From contig NZ_JACYVI010000006.1 of NCBI RefSeq assembly GCF_014842265.1, positions 248,001-312,000 of the forward strand: DNA of 64,000 nucleotides, in the 5' to 3' direction. The stretch's first letter is position 1. Each line of letters opens with the position of its first letter. A program made the translations under genes and the position numbers. Of the stretch, positions 42,980 through 52,428 are shown piece after piece. The notes under the pieces were generated by a model, which did not search any database, was not told where the DNA came from, and saw only the letters and a program-made list of their open reading frames with translations. The DNA is from Pseudomonas sp. CFBP 13711. GTDB taxonomy: Bacteria; Pseudomonadota; Gammaproteobacteria; Pseudomonadales; Pseudomonadaceae.

Positions 42980-43109
42980 CATGGACGTAGCGCAGGACGC
43001 GCAACAGATAACAGGGACACGTAAGGGATTGCCTGCCAGGACGGCGGGAAGAAATGGAAGTCATGGGAAACAGTCTGGAAAACCTCGCTTAGGCGGGGTT
43101 TTCTTTTTT
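42980..43109 (+). ncRNA. rsmX: RsmX small regulatory RNA
   Basis: No protein is encoded here. Within about 100 nt there are nine GGA motifs, at 42983, 42995, 43015, 43026, 43039, 43047, 43056, 43066 and 43077. Several are presented in hairpin loops, for example GCGC-AGGAC-GCGC and GCC-AGGAC-GGC. This is the layout of RsmX/Y/Z RNAs, which sequester RsmA/CsrA proteins. A GacA box lies upstream and a strong terminator ends it. A TTTAAT -10-like element at 42967-42972 places the start near 42980; the 5' end is uncertain by a few bases. Gac/Rsm control of secondary metabolism and motility follows from family knowledge. Confidence 0.88.
43079..43109 (+). terminator. Rho-independent terminator of rsmX
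   Basis: A 10-bp stem AAAACCTCGC/GCGGGGTTTT with one T-G wobble and a TTAG loop is followed by TCTTTTTT. Confidence 0.93.
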
Positions 43110-43265
43110 CTGCGTCCTGGAAAATGCCTACTCCTTCGACCGCTTCGGTTGGCGCGGCTGCGCGAGAAGGTAATGGCTTGATGATTGCGCTGCGGAACCC
43201 CTGTAACGGCCCAAGGTCGATTAGCTGTGCGGCCCCCATTGGGCCATTAACCAGGAGCTTCACCC

Positions 43266-43427
43266 ATGGACATCATTCGCATCATCATCGCCATCCTGCT
43301 GCCACCCCTGGGCGTGTTCCTACAAGTCGGTTTCGCCGGCGCATTCTGGCTGAACATCCTGCTGACCCTGTTGGGCTACATCCCGGGGATCATCCACGCG
43401 ATCTACATCATTGTCAGTCGCAAGTAA
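43266..43427 (+). CDS. YqaE/Pmp3 family membrane peptide
   Basis: The product is 53 aa of the UPF0057/Pmp3 family. Two membrane helices are seen, about 4-22 (IRIIIAILLPPLGVFLQVG) and 29-49 (LNILLTLLGYIPGIIHAIYI), with the family's PPLGVFL and GYIPGIIHAIYI signatures. Pmp3 proteins affect membrane potential and ion balance in yeast and plants; the bacterial role is open. AGGAG lies 10 bp before the ATG. The gene begins about 155 bp after the rsmX terminator and is followed 85 bp later by an EamA carrier on the same strand. Confidence 0.9.
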   Translation: MDIIRIIIAILLPPLGVFLQVGFAGAFWLNILLTLLGYIPGIIHAIYIIVSRK

Positions 43428-43512
43428 CCCAATCCGCTAAACACCGCGCTTCCTGTCTCAGGTCAGCTGACATAGAGTCCGACGTCGGACTTTATGATCA
43501 GGAAGGTCAGGG

Positions 43513-44379
43513 ATGGACGTTGTTTTGGGATTACTCGCCGCTCTGTTCTGGGGCGGCACAGATTTTCTGGTAGGGCTCAATGCCCGTGCCGTCGGGGTCA
43601 AGCGAGCGGTTTACTTCGGTCAGGCGCTTGGCTTCCTGATCATGTGCATTCTGTTGTTGTGCTTCCCGGCTTTCATCTCCAAATCACTCTCTGCGCCGTG
43701 GCACACGTGGCTTCTGGGTGTACTCGCTTCGGTTTTCACGGTCAGTGGTGCGCTGGCGTTATCCAAAGCGTTCTCGCTCGGCAAAGCTTCGATTGTGGCT
43801 CCACTGGTGACGTCGTACGGCGTCTTCACCACGCTGTTCTCGTGGGCGAGCGGCGAGCACATCTCGATGACGCAGCTGTTGTTGATCGCGTTGTGCGTGC
43901 TGGGAGTCGTTCTGTCGAGCATCACGTCAGGTAACGATTCCATGGCGAAAAAGCACAACCAGCAAGCGATTGTCTACGCACTGGGCGCCGCCTTGCTGTA
44001 CGGATCGAGCTTCTGGATGCAGGGCCGTTACGCGCTGCCAGCACTGGGCCCCGTCACGATGCTCTGGCTGGGGTATCTGGTCGGGCTCGCCGTTTTGTCG
44101 CCGATGATTTTGCGAATGAAAGACGCCCTGAAGTTGCCGCCTGCACGCGCCGGGGTAACCCTTGTGGCGGCAAGCCTGCTCAACCTGGGTGGGTTTTCTG
44201 CGTTCTCGTATGGCGCGATGGTGGGATCGATTTCCGTGGTCACCGTCATCAGTACCCTGTCAGGGGGTATCGCCGCCGTGCTTGGCTTCCTGTTCTTCAA
44301 AGAGCGGCTCAGCGCCATTCAGGTCTGCGGGGTGGGGCTGGTATTGATCGGTGCCGTGGCGCTGCACGTTTATGGATGA
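43513..44379 (+). CDS. EamA/DMT family transporter
   Basis: The product is 288 aa with ten hydrophobic segments and two EamA repeats (start MDVVLGLLAALFWGGTDFLVG; second half LYGSSFWMQGRYALPALGPV). The C-terminal FFKERLSAIQVCGVGLVLIGAV is typical. Substrate unknown. The ATG at 43513 follows AGGTCAGGG. Confidence 0.85.
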   Translation: MDVVLGLLAALFWGGTDFLVGLNARAVGVKRAVYFGQALGFLIMCILLLCFPAFISKSLSAPWHTWLLGVLASVFTVSGALALSKAFSLGKASIVAPLVTSYGVFTTLFSWASGEHISMTQLLLIALCVLGVVLSSITSGNDSMAKKHNQQAIVYALGAALLYGSSFWMQGRYALPALGPVTMLWLGYLVGLAVLSPMILRMKDALKLPPARAGVTLVAASLLNLGGFSAFSYGAMVGSISVVTVISTLSGGIAAVLGFLFFKERLSAIQVCGVGLVLIGAVALHVYG

Positions 44380-44443
44380 GCCAATCACGGGCTCGCGCGG
44401 TTACACATGGCGATGTCGCGGGTTTGACAGTTTACGCACAAGC

Positions 44444-44535
44444 TGTGGGAGCGAGCTTGCTCGCGAAGGGGCCGGTACAACCGCTAAAATTCCAGCGGTT
44501 GAAATGTCTTCTTCGTGAGCAAGCTCATTCCCACA
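44444..44535. repeat. Pseudomonas GGGAGCGAGCTTGCTCGCGAA inverted repeat, copy 3
   Basis: The arms TGTGGGAGCGAGCTTGC and GCAAGCTCATTCCCACA are about 55 bp apart. The element lies between the convergent EamA and S9 peptidase genes. A lone half copy is at about 48665-48687 between pqqC and pqqB. Confidence 0.85.
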
Positions 44536-44587
44536 TGATCGCGTTGGCCAGGTGCGTCAGTGGCTGACGCGCAAAACGTCCGACACC

Positions 44588-46414
44588 TCACCCATCAATC
44601 ACCTTGCGGTAAAACGCCCATTCGGTTTCCAGTGCATGGGCCTGGTTGGCGGCTTTGCGGAAGCCGTGGCGTTCGTCGGGGTAGAAGTGCCCTTCCGCCG
44701 GTATGCCGTTTTCCAGTAACGCATTGAGCATGTCGCGGGTCTGGGCGGGGACGACCACGGCGTCGAGTTCGCCCTGGAAGAAGATCACCGGGACCTTGAT
44801 CTGGTCAGCATGCAGCAGCGGCGTGCGTTCCCGGTAGCGCGCCATGTCGACATCGGGGTCGCCGATCAGCCAGTCCAGATAATCCGCTTCGAACTTGTGC
44901 GTGGCTTCCGCCAGTGCCAGCGGGTCACTCACCCCGTACAGGCTCGCTCCTGCGCGGAACACATCCTTGAAAGCCAACGCACACAGCGTCGTATAGCCAC
45001 CGGCACTGCCGCCGCGGATGAATGCGTTTTCTGGATCGATCAGGCCCTGATTGCCCAGGTATTCAACCACTGCGCAGGCGTCTTCGACGTCGACAATCCC
45101 CCATTCCAGAAACAGTGCCTGGCGATAGGCGCGGCCGTAACCGGTGCTGCCGCGATAGTTGAGGTCGGCGACGGCGAAGCCCCGCTGCGTCCAAAACTGA
45201 ATGCGCGGGTCCAGTGCGGGGTAGCACGCGGAGGTCGGGCCGCCGTGGATAAACACCACCAGCGGCGGCTTGCCGTCGCCATTCATGGCCGGATAGAAAT
45301 ACCCGTGCGCTTCGCTGGAGCCGCTGGGATAACGCAGGGTTTGCGGCTGGCTGATGCGCTCAATGGGGAGCGGGCTCATGCCGCCGGCCAGCACCTGAAC
45401 GCGCTTGTCAGCACGACTGATGGCAATGACAGCAGAAGGGCTGACGGGCGACGCCGCGATGCAATAGAGGTAATCCGCGTCCACCGCGAGGCTTCTGAAA
45501 CGGCTGTAATCGCCGCTGAAATCTTCAACTGAACCCTGCTCCGAGCGCACGCCGAGCAGGCCTTTGCCGTCTTCGAACCAGGCGGCGAGGTACGCGCCGT
45601 CGCCGAGCGGCGCCCAAGTTGACGCGCCCAGTTGCCACGGCGCCGAAGCGTGGTCGGCAGGGGCGGCAGGCAGCGCCTCAAAACCATCCAGCGTCTCAAC
45701 CCACGGCTGCCAGAAGCCGGCGCGGTCGGTCAGGCAATACAAGCGGCCAGTTTCATCAAAGCGGGGTTGCTGCAGCGATTCCAGCCCCAACCCGCCCGCG
45801 AGGCAGTGCGGCCTGCCCCATGAGAAGTCGGGCTGGCGTTCGACGCTCATCAGTCGCGAGGACGTCCAGGGCTGATGGGGCCGCCACCACTCGATCCAAA
45901 CCAAGCGATTGCCATCCGGGCTGACGGTGGGCGATGCGTAAAAATCGGCGCCTTCGGCCAGTACGTGACGGCGGCCGTCGGCGAGGTCGAACGCGACCAA
46001 CCGATGAGTATCCTTATCCTCCTCAACCGCCAGAATCTGCCCACGCGCATAGCGGACATCTCCGAAGAGCTTGTCGCCTTGGGTCAGGGGTCGAGGCGTT
46101 TGGGAATCGAAGGGCTGGAGGTAAATCTGCTGGTCCGCTTCGTTGACGAACACCACGGCATCGTCAGTCAGGCAGAACGAACCGCCGCCATACTCATACA
46201 CCCGGCTGCGCACGCTGAAACCCTCGGGCGTCAGGCAAGCAGTCGCGCCGTGGTGCCAGCGCCAGATGCGCGTCGCGGCATCCTGCGGGCGGAATTCACT
46301 CCAGAAAAGCCCCGCAGGGCTGACGCTGAGTTCGGCGAAATCGGTGCCTGCCGCCACAGCCTGGGCGGCAGAAAGAAGGTTAGGACTTGGCGATGAGGCG
46401 TGAGTTTCGTTCAT
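44588..46414 (-). CDS. S9 family prolyl oligopeptidase-like peptidase at the end of the pqq cluster
   Basis: The product is about 608 aa. An N-terminal beta-propeller-like region covers about 1-350. The alpha/beta hydrolase domain has [10 protein letters not shown], nucleophile Ser in [12 protein letters not shown], Asp in QGELDAVVP and His in DERHGF. The start overlaps the pqqE end by 35 bp, so it is transcribed with the PQQ genes. Some Pseudomonas clusters carry such a peptidase after pqqE, where processing or degradation of the PqqA leader has been suggested. That role is inferred; a general dipeptidase is possible. Confidence 0.87.
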   Translation of the reverse strand: MNETHASSPSPNLLSAAQAVAAGTDFAELSVSPAGLFWSEFRPQDAATRIWRWHHGATACLTPEGFSVRSRVYEYGGGSFCLTDDAVVFVNEADQQIYLQPFDSQTPRPLTQGDKLFGDVRYARGQILAVEEDKDTHRLVAFDLADGRRHVLAEGADFYASPTVSPDGNRLVWIEWWRPHQPWTSSRLMSVERQPDFSWGRPHCLAGGLGLESLQQPRFDETGRLYCLTDRAGFWQPWVETLDGFEALPAAPADHASAPWQLGASTWAPLGDGAYLAAWFEDGKGLLGVRSEQGSVEDFSGDYSRFRSLAVDADYLYCIAASPVSPSAVIAISRADKRVQVLAGGMSPLPIERISQPQTLRYPSGSSEAHGYFYPAMNGDGKPPLVVFIHGGPTSACYPALDPRIQFWTQRGFAVADLNYRGSTGYGRAYRQALFLEWGIVDVEDACAVVEYLGNQGLIDPENAFIRGGSAGGYTTLCALAFKDVFRAGASLYGVSDPLALAEATHKFEADYLDWLIGDPDVDMARYRERTPLLHADQIKVPVIFFQGELDAVVVPAQTRDMLNALLENGIPAEGHFYPDERHGFRKAANQAHALETEWAFYRKVIDG

Positions 46415-47534
46415 TGCGGAAGGCCAGTTGCTCGATGGTCTGGCTAGCATACTCGGCTTCATCACGGGCCTGGGTGATCAAGTGATGCTGCGGCGACTTG
46501 CTGCACACCGGGTCCGTATTGCTCGCATCGCCGGTGAGCATGAATGCCTGACAACGGCAGCCACCGAAGTCTTTTTCCTTCTCGTCGCAAGAGCGGCAAG
46601 GCTCCGGCATCCACTCATAACCGCGGAAGCGATTGAAGCCGAACGACTCGTACCAGATGTGCTGCATCGTGTGATCGCGCACGTTGGGGAACTGGATCGG
46701 CATCTGCCGCGCGCCATGGCACGGCAGCGCGGTGCCATCCGGCGTCACGGTCAGGAACAAATTGCCCCAGCCGTTCATGCAGGCTTTTGGGCGCTCTTCG
46801 TAGTAATCGGGGGTGACGAAGATCAGCTTCACCGGGTGGTTTTCCGCGGCGAGCTTGACCCGGTATTCGTTGGTGATGCGTTCGGCGCGCACAAGTTGGT
46901 CTTTGGTCGGCAGCAAGCCCTCACGATTCAGGTGCGCCCAGCCGTAGAACTGACAGGTCGCCAGCTCCACGAAGTCAGCTTCCAGCGCCACACAAAGCTC
47001 GATGATCTTGTCGATCTTGTCGATGTTATGCCGGTGGGTCACGAAATTGAGGACCATCGGATAGCCATGCTTCTTCACGGCGCGGGCCATTTCCAGCTTT
47101 TGTGCGAAAGCCTTCTTCGAGCCGGCAAGCATGTTGTTCACTTGCTCGTCGCTGGCCTGGAAACTGATCTGGATGTGGTCCAGCCCGGCTTCCTTGAAGT
47201 CAATGATCTTCTGCTCGGTCAGGCCGATGCCGGAGGTGATCAGGTTGGTGTAGAAGCCCAGCCGCCGCGCTTCAGCGATCAGCTCGGCCAAGTCCTGACG
47301 CACCAGCGGCTCGCCGCCCGAGAAGCCGATCTGCGCCGCGCCCATCTGCCGGGCTTCGGCCATGACTTTGAACCACTGCTCGGTGCTCAACTCCTGCCCC
47401 TGCTTGGCGAAATCCAGCGGGTTGGAGCAATACGGGCATTGCAACGGGCAGCGATAGGTCAGCTCGGCAAGCAGCCACAATGGCAGCCCAACCGGGGGCG
47501 TGGGCGGAATGTAGACATCGGACTGAGTGTTCAC
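46380..47534 (-). CDS. pqqE: PQQ synthesis radical SAM enzyme
   Basis: PqqE (384 aa) crosslinks Glu and Tyr of PqqA. The radical SAM motif CPLQCPYC (C-x3-C-x2-C) is near residues 28-35 after AELTYR. C-terminal auxiliary cluster ligands are in [19 protein letters not shown]. The start is GTG at 47534, four bases after the pqqD stop; a longer frame to 47672 would run antiparallel through pqqD codons and is rejected. It follows pqqD, whose product chaperones PqqA to it. Confidence 0.95.
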   Translation of the reverse strand: MNTQSDVYIPPTPPVGLPLWLLAELTYRCPLQCPYCSNPLDFAKQGQELSTEQWFKVMAEARQMGAAQIGFSGGEPLVRQDLAELIAEARRLGFYTNLITSGIGLTEQKIIDFKEAGLDHIQISFQASDEQVNNMLAGSKKAFAQKLEMARAVKKHGYPMVLNFVTHRHNIDKIDKIIELCVALEADFVELATCQFYGWAHLNREGLLPTKDQLVRAERITNEYRVKLAAENHPVKLIFVTPDYYEERPKACMNGWGNLFLTVTPDGTALPCHGARQMPIQFPNVRDHTMQHIWYESFGFNRFRGYEWMPEPCRSCDEKEKDFGGCRCQAFMLTGDASNTDPVCSKSPQHHLITQARDEAEYASQTIEQLAFRNERNSRLIAKS

Positions 47535-47538
47535 TGAG

Positions 47539-47814
47539 TCAGGCAAATTCGATCCAGAGCTCTGCACGGGCGACCTCCATGAATTGCTCGACGTCAGTGC
47601 CGAGTTCGGGGACGCCGGGGAATTTTTCGTCGAGCAACACAATGATGGCGTCGACGCTGCGCTGACCGTCAATCAGGCCACCGATCGCGCTCGCGCTTTC
47701 ATTGAGCTTGATCATGCCCTCGGGGTAGAGCAGCACGTGACCGTTTTGCGCAGGCTCGAACTGAAAACGATAACCGCGGCGCCAGCTGGGCACCTGTTCG
47801 CGATTGAAGCTCAT
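47539..47814 (-). CDS. pqqD: PQQ synthesis peptide chaperone
   Basis: PqqD (91 aa) binds the PqqA leader and presents it to PqqE. The [24 protein letters not shown] and [13 protein letters not shown] segments are the winged-helix RRE core. Its ATG overlaps the pqqC stop (ATGA), and pqqE starts four bases after its stop. Confidence 0.95.
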   Translation of the reverse strand: MSFNREQVPSWRRGYRFQFEPAQNGHVLLYPEGMIKLNESASAIGGLIDGQRSVDAIIVLLDEKFPGVPELGTDVEQFMEVARAELWIEFA

Positions 47815-48566
47815 AGGGCGATTCCTTTGTGCCAGACGCGTTGGTCGGTCACGCTGTGATAGGGAGGGCGGTTCAGCTCGTAGGCCATGCTCATGGCATC
47901 GAGCATGCTCCACAAAATGTCGAGTTTGAACTGCAGAATTTCCAGCATGCGCTGCTGGCCTTCCCGCGTGGTGTAGTGCTGCAGCGTGATCGCCAGACCA
48001 TGCTCGACGTCGCGGCGGGCCTGACCCAGGCGGGTGCGGAAGTATTCGTAGCCGGTCGGGTCGATCCACGGGTAGTGCTGCGGCCAGCTGTCCAGGCGCG
48101 ACTGATGGATCTGCGGCGCAAACAGCTCGGTCAGCGAGCTGCTCGCTGCTTCCTGCCAGTTGGCGCGGCGGGCAAAGTTGACGTAGGCGTCGACGGCAAA
48201 TCGTACGCCGGGCAGCACGAGTTCCTGCGAGCGCAACTGGTCAGGGTCCAGTCCCACGGCCTGACCCAGACGCAGCCAGGCTTCAATGCCACCGTCTTCA
48301 CCGGGCGCGCCGTCATGATCCAGCAAGCGCTGTATCCACTCGCGGCGGATCTCCCGGTCCGGGCAGTTGGCCAGGATCGCAGCGTCCTTCAGCGGGATAT
48401 TCACCTGATAGTAGAACCGGTTGGCGACCCAGCCCTGAATCTGCTCGCGGGTCGCGCGCCCTTCGTACATCGCCACATGGAAAGGGTGATAGATGTGGTA
48501 ATACGCGCCCTTGGCGCGCAGGGCCTGTTCGAATTCAGCGGGGGACAGCGGCGTTGCATCGTTCAT
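47811..48566 (-). CDS. pqqC: Pyrroloquinoline-quinone synthase
   Basis: PqqC (251 aa) is the cofactorless oxidase that closes the ring and oxidises the final intermediate. The helical TenA-like fold shows [49 protein letters not shown] and [18 protein letters not shown], which contain the active-site His, Tyr and Arg residues. The start at 48566 (MNDATPLSP) is preferred to an ATG or GTG six codons upstream. Confidence 0.96.
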   Translation of the reverse strand: MNDATPLSPAEFEQALRAKGAYYHIYHPFHVAMYEGRATREQIQGWVANRFYYQVNIPLKDAAILANCPDREIRREWIQRLLDHDGAPGEDGGIEAWLRLGQAVGLDPDQLRSQELVLPGVRFAVDAYVNFARRANWQEAASSSLTELFAPQIHQSRLDSWPQHYPWIDPTGYEYFRTRLGQARRDVEHGLAITLQHYTTREGQQRMLEILQFKLDILWSMLDAMSMAYELNRPPYHSVTDQRVWHKGIAL

Positions 48567-48705
48567 GTCGGCAGTTCTCGTCAAGAATTTCCGCAGATCC
48601 CGTGGGCGTGAGCTGCTCAGGAAGGCGATCTACCTGTGCCTCATCGGCTGGCTGACCTGCCACCTTCATGAGCAAACTCACCCCACAGTCGGTTATTCAG
48701 CATTT

Positions 48706-49617
48706 TTAAAGCTCGATGCTCATCCCGTCGAATGCCACTTCGACGTTCCGCCGCGCCAGTTCAGCGCGCTCGGGCGAGTCTTCGTCGAGGATCGGGTTGG
48801 TGTTGTTGATGTGGATAAGCACCTTGCGCTGTTGCGGCAGCTTTTCCAGCACTTCGAGCATGCCGCCGGGGCCGTTTTGCGCCAGATGACCCATCTCCGT
48901 CCCGGTGCGGGTGCCGACGCCACGACGCTGCATCTCATCGTCGTCCCACATCGTACCGTCGACCAACAGGCAGTCGGCGCCGCTCATCTTCTCCATGAGG
49001 GCGTCATCGACTTTGCCCAGGCCCGGCGCGTAGAACAGTTTGCCGCCCGTGCTCAGGTCCTCGACCATCAAGCCGATGTTGTCGCCCGGGTGTGGGTCGA
49101 ATCGGTGTGGCGAGTAGGGCGGTGCCGCGCTGCGCAGTGGAAATGGCGTAAAGCGTAGATTCGGGCAGGCGGGAATGACAAAGCTGCCTTCCAGCTCGAT
49201 GCGATTCCAGGTCAGACCGCCATTCCAGTGGGTGAGCATGTTGAACAGCGGGAAACCCGTGCTCAGGTCCTCGTGAACCATGTCCGTGCACCAGACTTGA
49301 TGCGGGCAGCCCTCACGCAGGCTCAGCAAACCGGTGGTGTGGTCGATCTGGCTGTCCATCAGAATGATCGCGCTGATCCCTGTATCGCGCAGGCCGCGAT
49401 TGGGCTGCATCGGGGCGAACCCCTGAAGCTGTGCGCGGATGTCGGGAGAGGCGTTGCACAGGATCCAGTTCACACCGTCGTCCGACAGCGCGATGGACGA
49501 CTGGGTGCGCGCGTGCGCCCGCAAGCTGCCGTCGCGAAAGCCTGCGCAGTTGACGCAGTTGCAGTTCCACTGAGGGAAACCACCGCCGGCGGCGGAACCG
49601 AGAATCTGGATGTGCAT
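48706..49617 (-). CDS. pqqB: PQQ biosynthesis metallo-hydrolase-like protein
   Basis: PqqB (303 aa) has a metallo-beta-lactamase fold and is thought to hydroxylate a tyrosine of the crosslinked intermediate. It shows [19 protein letters not shown] with the structural zinc Cys residues, [17 protein letters not shown] in place of the canonical HxHxDH, and FYAPGLGKV. The 139-bp gap to pqqC includes a half copy of a Pseudomonas repeat. A terminator-like hairpin separates it from pqqA. Confidence 0.95.
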   Translation of the reverse strand: MHIQILGSAAGGGFPQWNCNCVNCAGFRDGSLRAHARTQSSIALSDDGVNWILCNASPDIRAQLQGFAPMQPNRGLRDTGISAIILMDSQIDHTTGLLSLREGCPHQVWCTDMVHEDLSTGFPLFNMLTHWNGGLTWNRIELEGSFVIPACPNLRFTPFPLRSAAPPYSPHRFDPHPGDNIGLMVEDLSTGGKLFYAPGLGKVDDALMEKMSGADCLLVDGTMWDDDEMQRRGVGTRTGTEMGHLAQNGPGGMLEVLEKLPQQRKVLIHINNTNPILDEDSPERAELARRNVEVAFDGMSIEL

Positions 49618-49669
49618 GTAAACCCCGTAGCGACGGGCCAGGCCGGCCCTGAATCAGAATCGCGTTAAT

Positions 49670-49695
49670 AAAAAAGCCCCGGCGAACCGAGGCTT
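49670..49695 (-). terminator. Terminator or attenuator between pqqA and pqqB
   Basis: On the minus strand a 9-bp stem AAGCCTCGG/CCGGGGCTT (one G-T wobble) closes a TTCG loop and runs into six T. It lies 16 bp after the pqqA stop and 53 bp before pqqB. It should limit read-through so that pqqA RNA exceeds pqqB-E RNA. Confidence 0.85.
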
Positions 49696-49710
49696 CTCAC
49701 CGCGCAACAA

Positions 49711-49782
49711 TCAACGGCTTGCGAAGTACATGGTGACTTCAAAGCCGATACGCAGATCAGTGTAAGCAGGTTTAGTCCACAT
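49711..49782 (-). CDS. pqqA: PQQ precursor peptide
   Basis: The gene encodes a 23-residue peptide beginning [19 protein letters not shown]. The Glu and Tyr in E-V-T-M-Y are the residues joined by PqqE and become the PQQ skeleton. GGAGTC lies upstream of the ATG. It leads the pqqABCDE transcript; pqqF is upstream in the same direction with a 188-bp gap (49783-49970) that should hold the pqqA promoter. Confidence 0.97.
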   Translation of the reverse strand: MWTKPAYTDLRIGFEVTMYFASR

Positions 49783-49970
49783 AATTGACTCCTTCTGGGT
49801 TAGTGCAGCGGTGGGTGAGTACATTCGTTAGTGCTCCTGCGAGCGGAGACGTTCAAATGCTTAGGGGGCTATGTTACTAAAATTATCGAACGGCCAATGA
49901 TGAAATATCCGATAAAGATCCTTGCACAACGGGCAATGATCAGCGGGTTGTGGTCTGCGGTCGGGGCGGG

Positions 49971-52334
49971 CTAGAGGGCGTCAGGGCGGTTCGATAGGCA
50001 GAGTCTGGGGCTGTCGGGCTGGGCCAGCCGATGAGCGGTTTCGAGCAGAGCGGCTTGCTGAAGATGTGCAAGGGAATGTTGCAGGCATGCGCTGTAGTCG
50101 CTTCCGTGTCCCGCCAGATGTGCTTGCCAGAGCAGCTCGGCCGCTTGCGAGTGCTCCATGTCAGTCGTTTCGAGTTGATCCTGCAGGATTTTTACCTGCC
50201 CGGGTAAGTCTGCGGCGTTAATCATTGTCGGCAGACTCTTGATGAACGTCTCAATGTGCGCAACGAGTTGCTCCGCGCTCGCGCCTGGCGATTGCACGCC
50301 GAACAGCAGACCGCCCTGGCCAGCGATCTGTCGGAAACCACTGAAAACGGCGTAACCCAACTGCAACTCGACCCTTAGGCGCTGGTAGAACGGAGCCTGC
50401 ATCAGCTGTGCGAAAAGTCGCCACGTGGCTTCGTCGTCGAGAGAGTGGGAGGGCGTTGGGTAGAAGATCAGCAGCGCAGTTTCGGAAGATTCCGACGGTT
50501 CGATTGCCCACCGTGTGCCTGTAGCCGGGGTGGTTAGGTGTGCTGGAAGCTCGGGGAGACCGGGGATCAGCCGAGCGGCGTGACTCAACAACTGTTGCGC
50601 TGAGGGGGTGAAGCCCGTGGCAAACCCTGTCCAACCAGCCTCAGCCCAAACGCGGTGCAGATTGTCGGTCTGATGTGTGATTGGGCTGTTCAAATAATGA
50701 TCAGGCAACGTCTTCAACAGCTGACGGATCGGGATAACGGCCGGTTCATTAGCTGGCGCACCGTAGCGCGCCAAGGCTTGAGCATCCGGCTTGCCGAGCA
50801 AAAGCAGAGCCTGCTCCAGCACGGCGGGCAGCGGTTGCGCCACGCCTGAGACTTTCAACTGCCAGAATCTGCCGTAGGCACTGAATGCCAGCGCGACCCC
50901 CGCTTGACTGGCTTGGGCCGTTAGCGGTTTCAGGCTTTCACCCAACATTCGTGCAAGCGTTGGTTGCGCCGTGGCAAGCGTCCATCGCAGGTACAGTGCG
51001 GCTTCGCCGTTTTCTGGCAGCGCGTCGCTGAATGTCAGCGCGGGCAGCGGCAAGGTCGGCGCCGTGGCCGGCGTTGTCTGGTTCAAAAATGGATTGGGGT
51101 CGGGCAGCCGCCAGTGGACGGTTGAGGCGTCGTACGCCGGAGATTCGGCTTGCGCCTGCAACAGCGCGTCTGGTGTGAGCTGGCTGAGCAGTGCGTCGAC
51201 CGCATCTACCGACAGGCCCGCCGCATTAGCTTCCGCGCTGAAATACCGTGCCAGCGAAAGCGCGCCGCTGACGGCCAGACGCCGCTGTTCCAGTCGTGCG
51301 TATTCTCCGAGCAACGGGCGGTAATGGGATTTGGAAAAGGCGAGCCAGCTGAACACCGTTGCTGATACGTGCGATGACGCGTCGGGTGCCTTCGCGGCCA
51401 ATGCGACCTTAATGTCGATGATTGCCTGGCCGCCAAACTCATACATGACCTCGGCCTTCAGCGACTCAATCAAGCCTCGGTCACGCAGCTCCGCCACCAG
51501 CCCGCCCCCTTGCGCGTCATTCATCCAGGTGCAGAGAAACGCCGCGGCCTGTTCTTGCCCTGCCGGTAAGCCTTCGCATGCGAACGTCAGATGCATCCGA
51601 CGCTGATCAGCCTCGCCGATTGGCTTCGGTGCATCAGTGAGCAGCGCAGGCGGATGCTGTTGCTTAACCCGAATACCTTGAGCAAAACACCCGCCAGACT
51701 GCGTGGCCAATTGTTCCAGTTCATCCAGCGACTGAGGCCCCGCGAGGCTCAACGTCATCTGTCCGGCCTGATAGAACCGTCGGTAGAAATCCTGCAGCGC
51801 ATGCTGGAATGCCTGACGGGGAACCGGAAGACTGAAGCGATTGCCGGCATGAAACCATCGAATCGGATGCAAGGCTGAGACAGGATGCAGGCGCTTCAGC
51901 AGGTCACGAGAGGCATCGTCCCGCGACCAGGCGATGAATTCCGCGTGCAGCACCTCCCGTTCTCGCAGCTGATCGGCAATCGTCATACGCGGATGTGCGA
52001 GCATTTCGCACAGCCGCTCGAGACCGTCGGGGAACACGGCGCGCGGCAGCTCGAAGAAAAAGTCGGTGGTGCGTTCGCGTGTGCTGGCGTTCACTTGCCC
52101 GCCATGACGCTGCACGAACACCATCAGTTTTTCGTCCGCCGTAAAGCGCTCGGTGCCGAGAAAAAACAAGTGCTCAAGAAAATGCGCCAGCCCCGGCCAG
52201 CGGGCCGAGACATCATGACTGCCTGCCGCCACCCGCAATGCCGCCGCGCAACGCTTCAAACGTGTGGCCGAAACAAGCACCACGTTCAGGCCGTTGGGCA
52301 GGGTCAGGGATCGCTGGCTGAGGGGGTTGGGCAT
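49971..52334 (-). CDS. pqqF: PQQ biosynthesis M16 peptidase
   Basis: PqqF (about 787 aa) is an insulinase-family zinc peptidase thought to cut crosslinked PqqA. The inverted zinc motif HFLEH with downstream Glu (REREVLHAEF) is in the first domain: AGSHDVSARWPGLAHFLEHLFFLGTERF. Later domains lack the zinc motif, as usual in the family. Two starts are possible, 52334 (MPNPLSQ) and 52367; neither has a clear ribosome-binding site and I prefer the shorter, family-like N-terminus. Confidence 0.92.
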   Translation of the reverse strand: MPNPLSQRSLTLPNGLNVVLVSATRLKRCAAALRVAAGSHDVSARWPGLAHFLEHLFFLGTERFTADEKLMVFVQRHGGQVNASTRERTTDFFFELPRAVFPDGLERLCEMLAHPRMTIADQLREREVLHAEFIAWSRDDASRDLLKRLHPVSALHPIRWFHAGNRFSLPVPRQAFQHALQDFYRRFYQAGQMTLSLAGPQSLDELEQLATQSGGCFAQGIRVKQQHPPALLTDAPKPIGEADQRRMHLTFACEGLPAGQEQAAAFLCTWMNDAQGGGLVAELRDRGLIESLKAEVMYEFGGQAIIDIKVALAAKAPDASSHVSATVFSWLAFSKSHYRPLLGEYARLEQRRLAVSGALSLARYFSAEANAAGLSVDAVDALLSQLTPDALLQAQAESPAYDASTVHWRLPDPNPFLNQTTPATAPTLPLPALTFSDALPENGEAALYLRWTLATAQPTLARMLGESLKPLTAQASQAGVALAFSAYGRFWQLKVSGVAQPLPAVLEQALLLLGKPDAQALARYGAPANEPAVIPIRQLLKTLPDHYLNSPITHQTDNLHRVWAEAGWTGFATGFTPSAQQLLSHAARLIPGLPELPAHLTTPATGTRWAIEPSESSETALLIFYPTPSHSLDDEATWRLFAQLMQAPFYQRLRVELQLGYAVFSGFRQIAGQGGLLFGVQSPGASAEQLVAHIETFIKSLPTMINAADLPGQVKILQDQLETTDMEHSQAAELLWQAHLAGHGSDYSACLQHSLAHLQQAALLETAHRLAQPDSPRLCLSNRPDAL

Positions 52335-52428
52335 GGCGCTTGTGAGGTTTGATGAATGAGCGGCCATGCTAGCGGATTACGGGCGTGCAGGTGTGGGACG
52401 TGCGCAGGGGTGGCGCAGGAGAATTACC

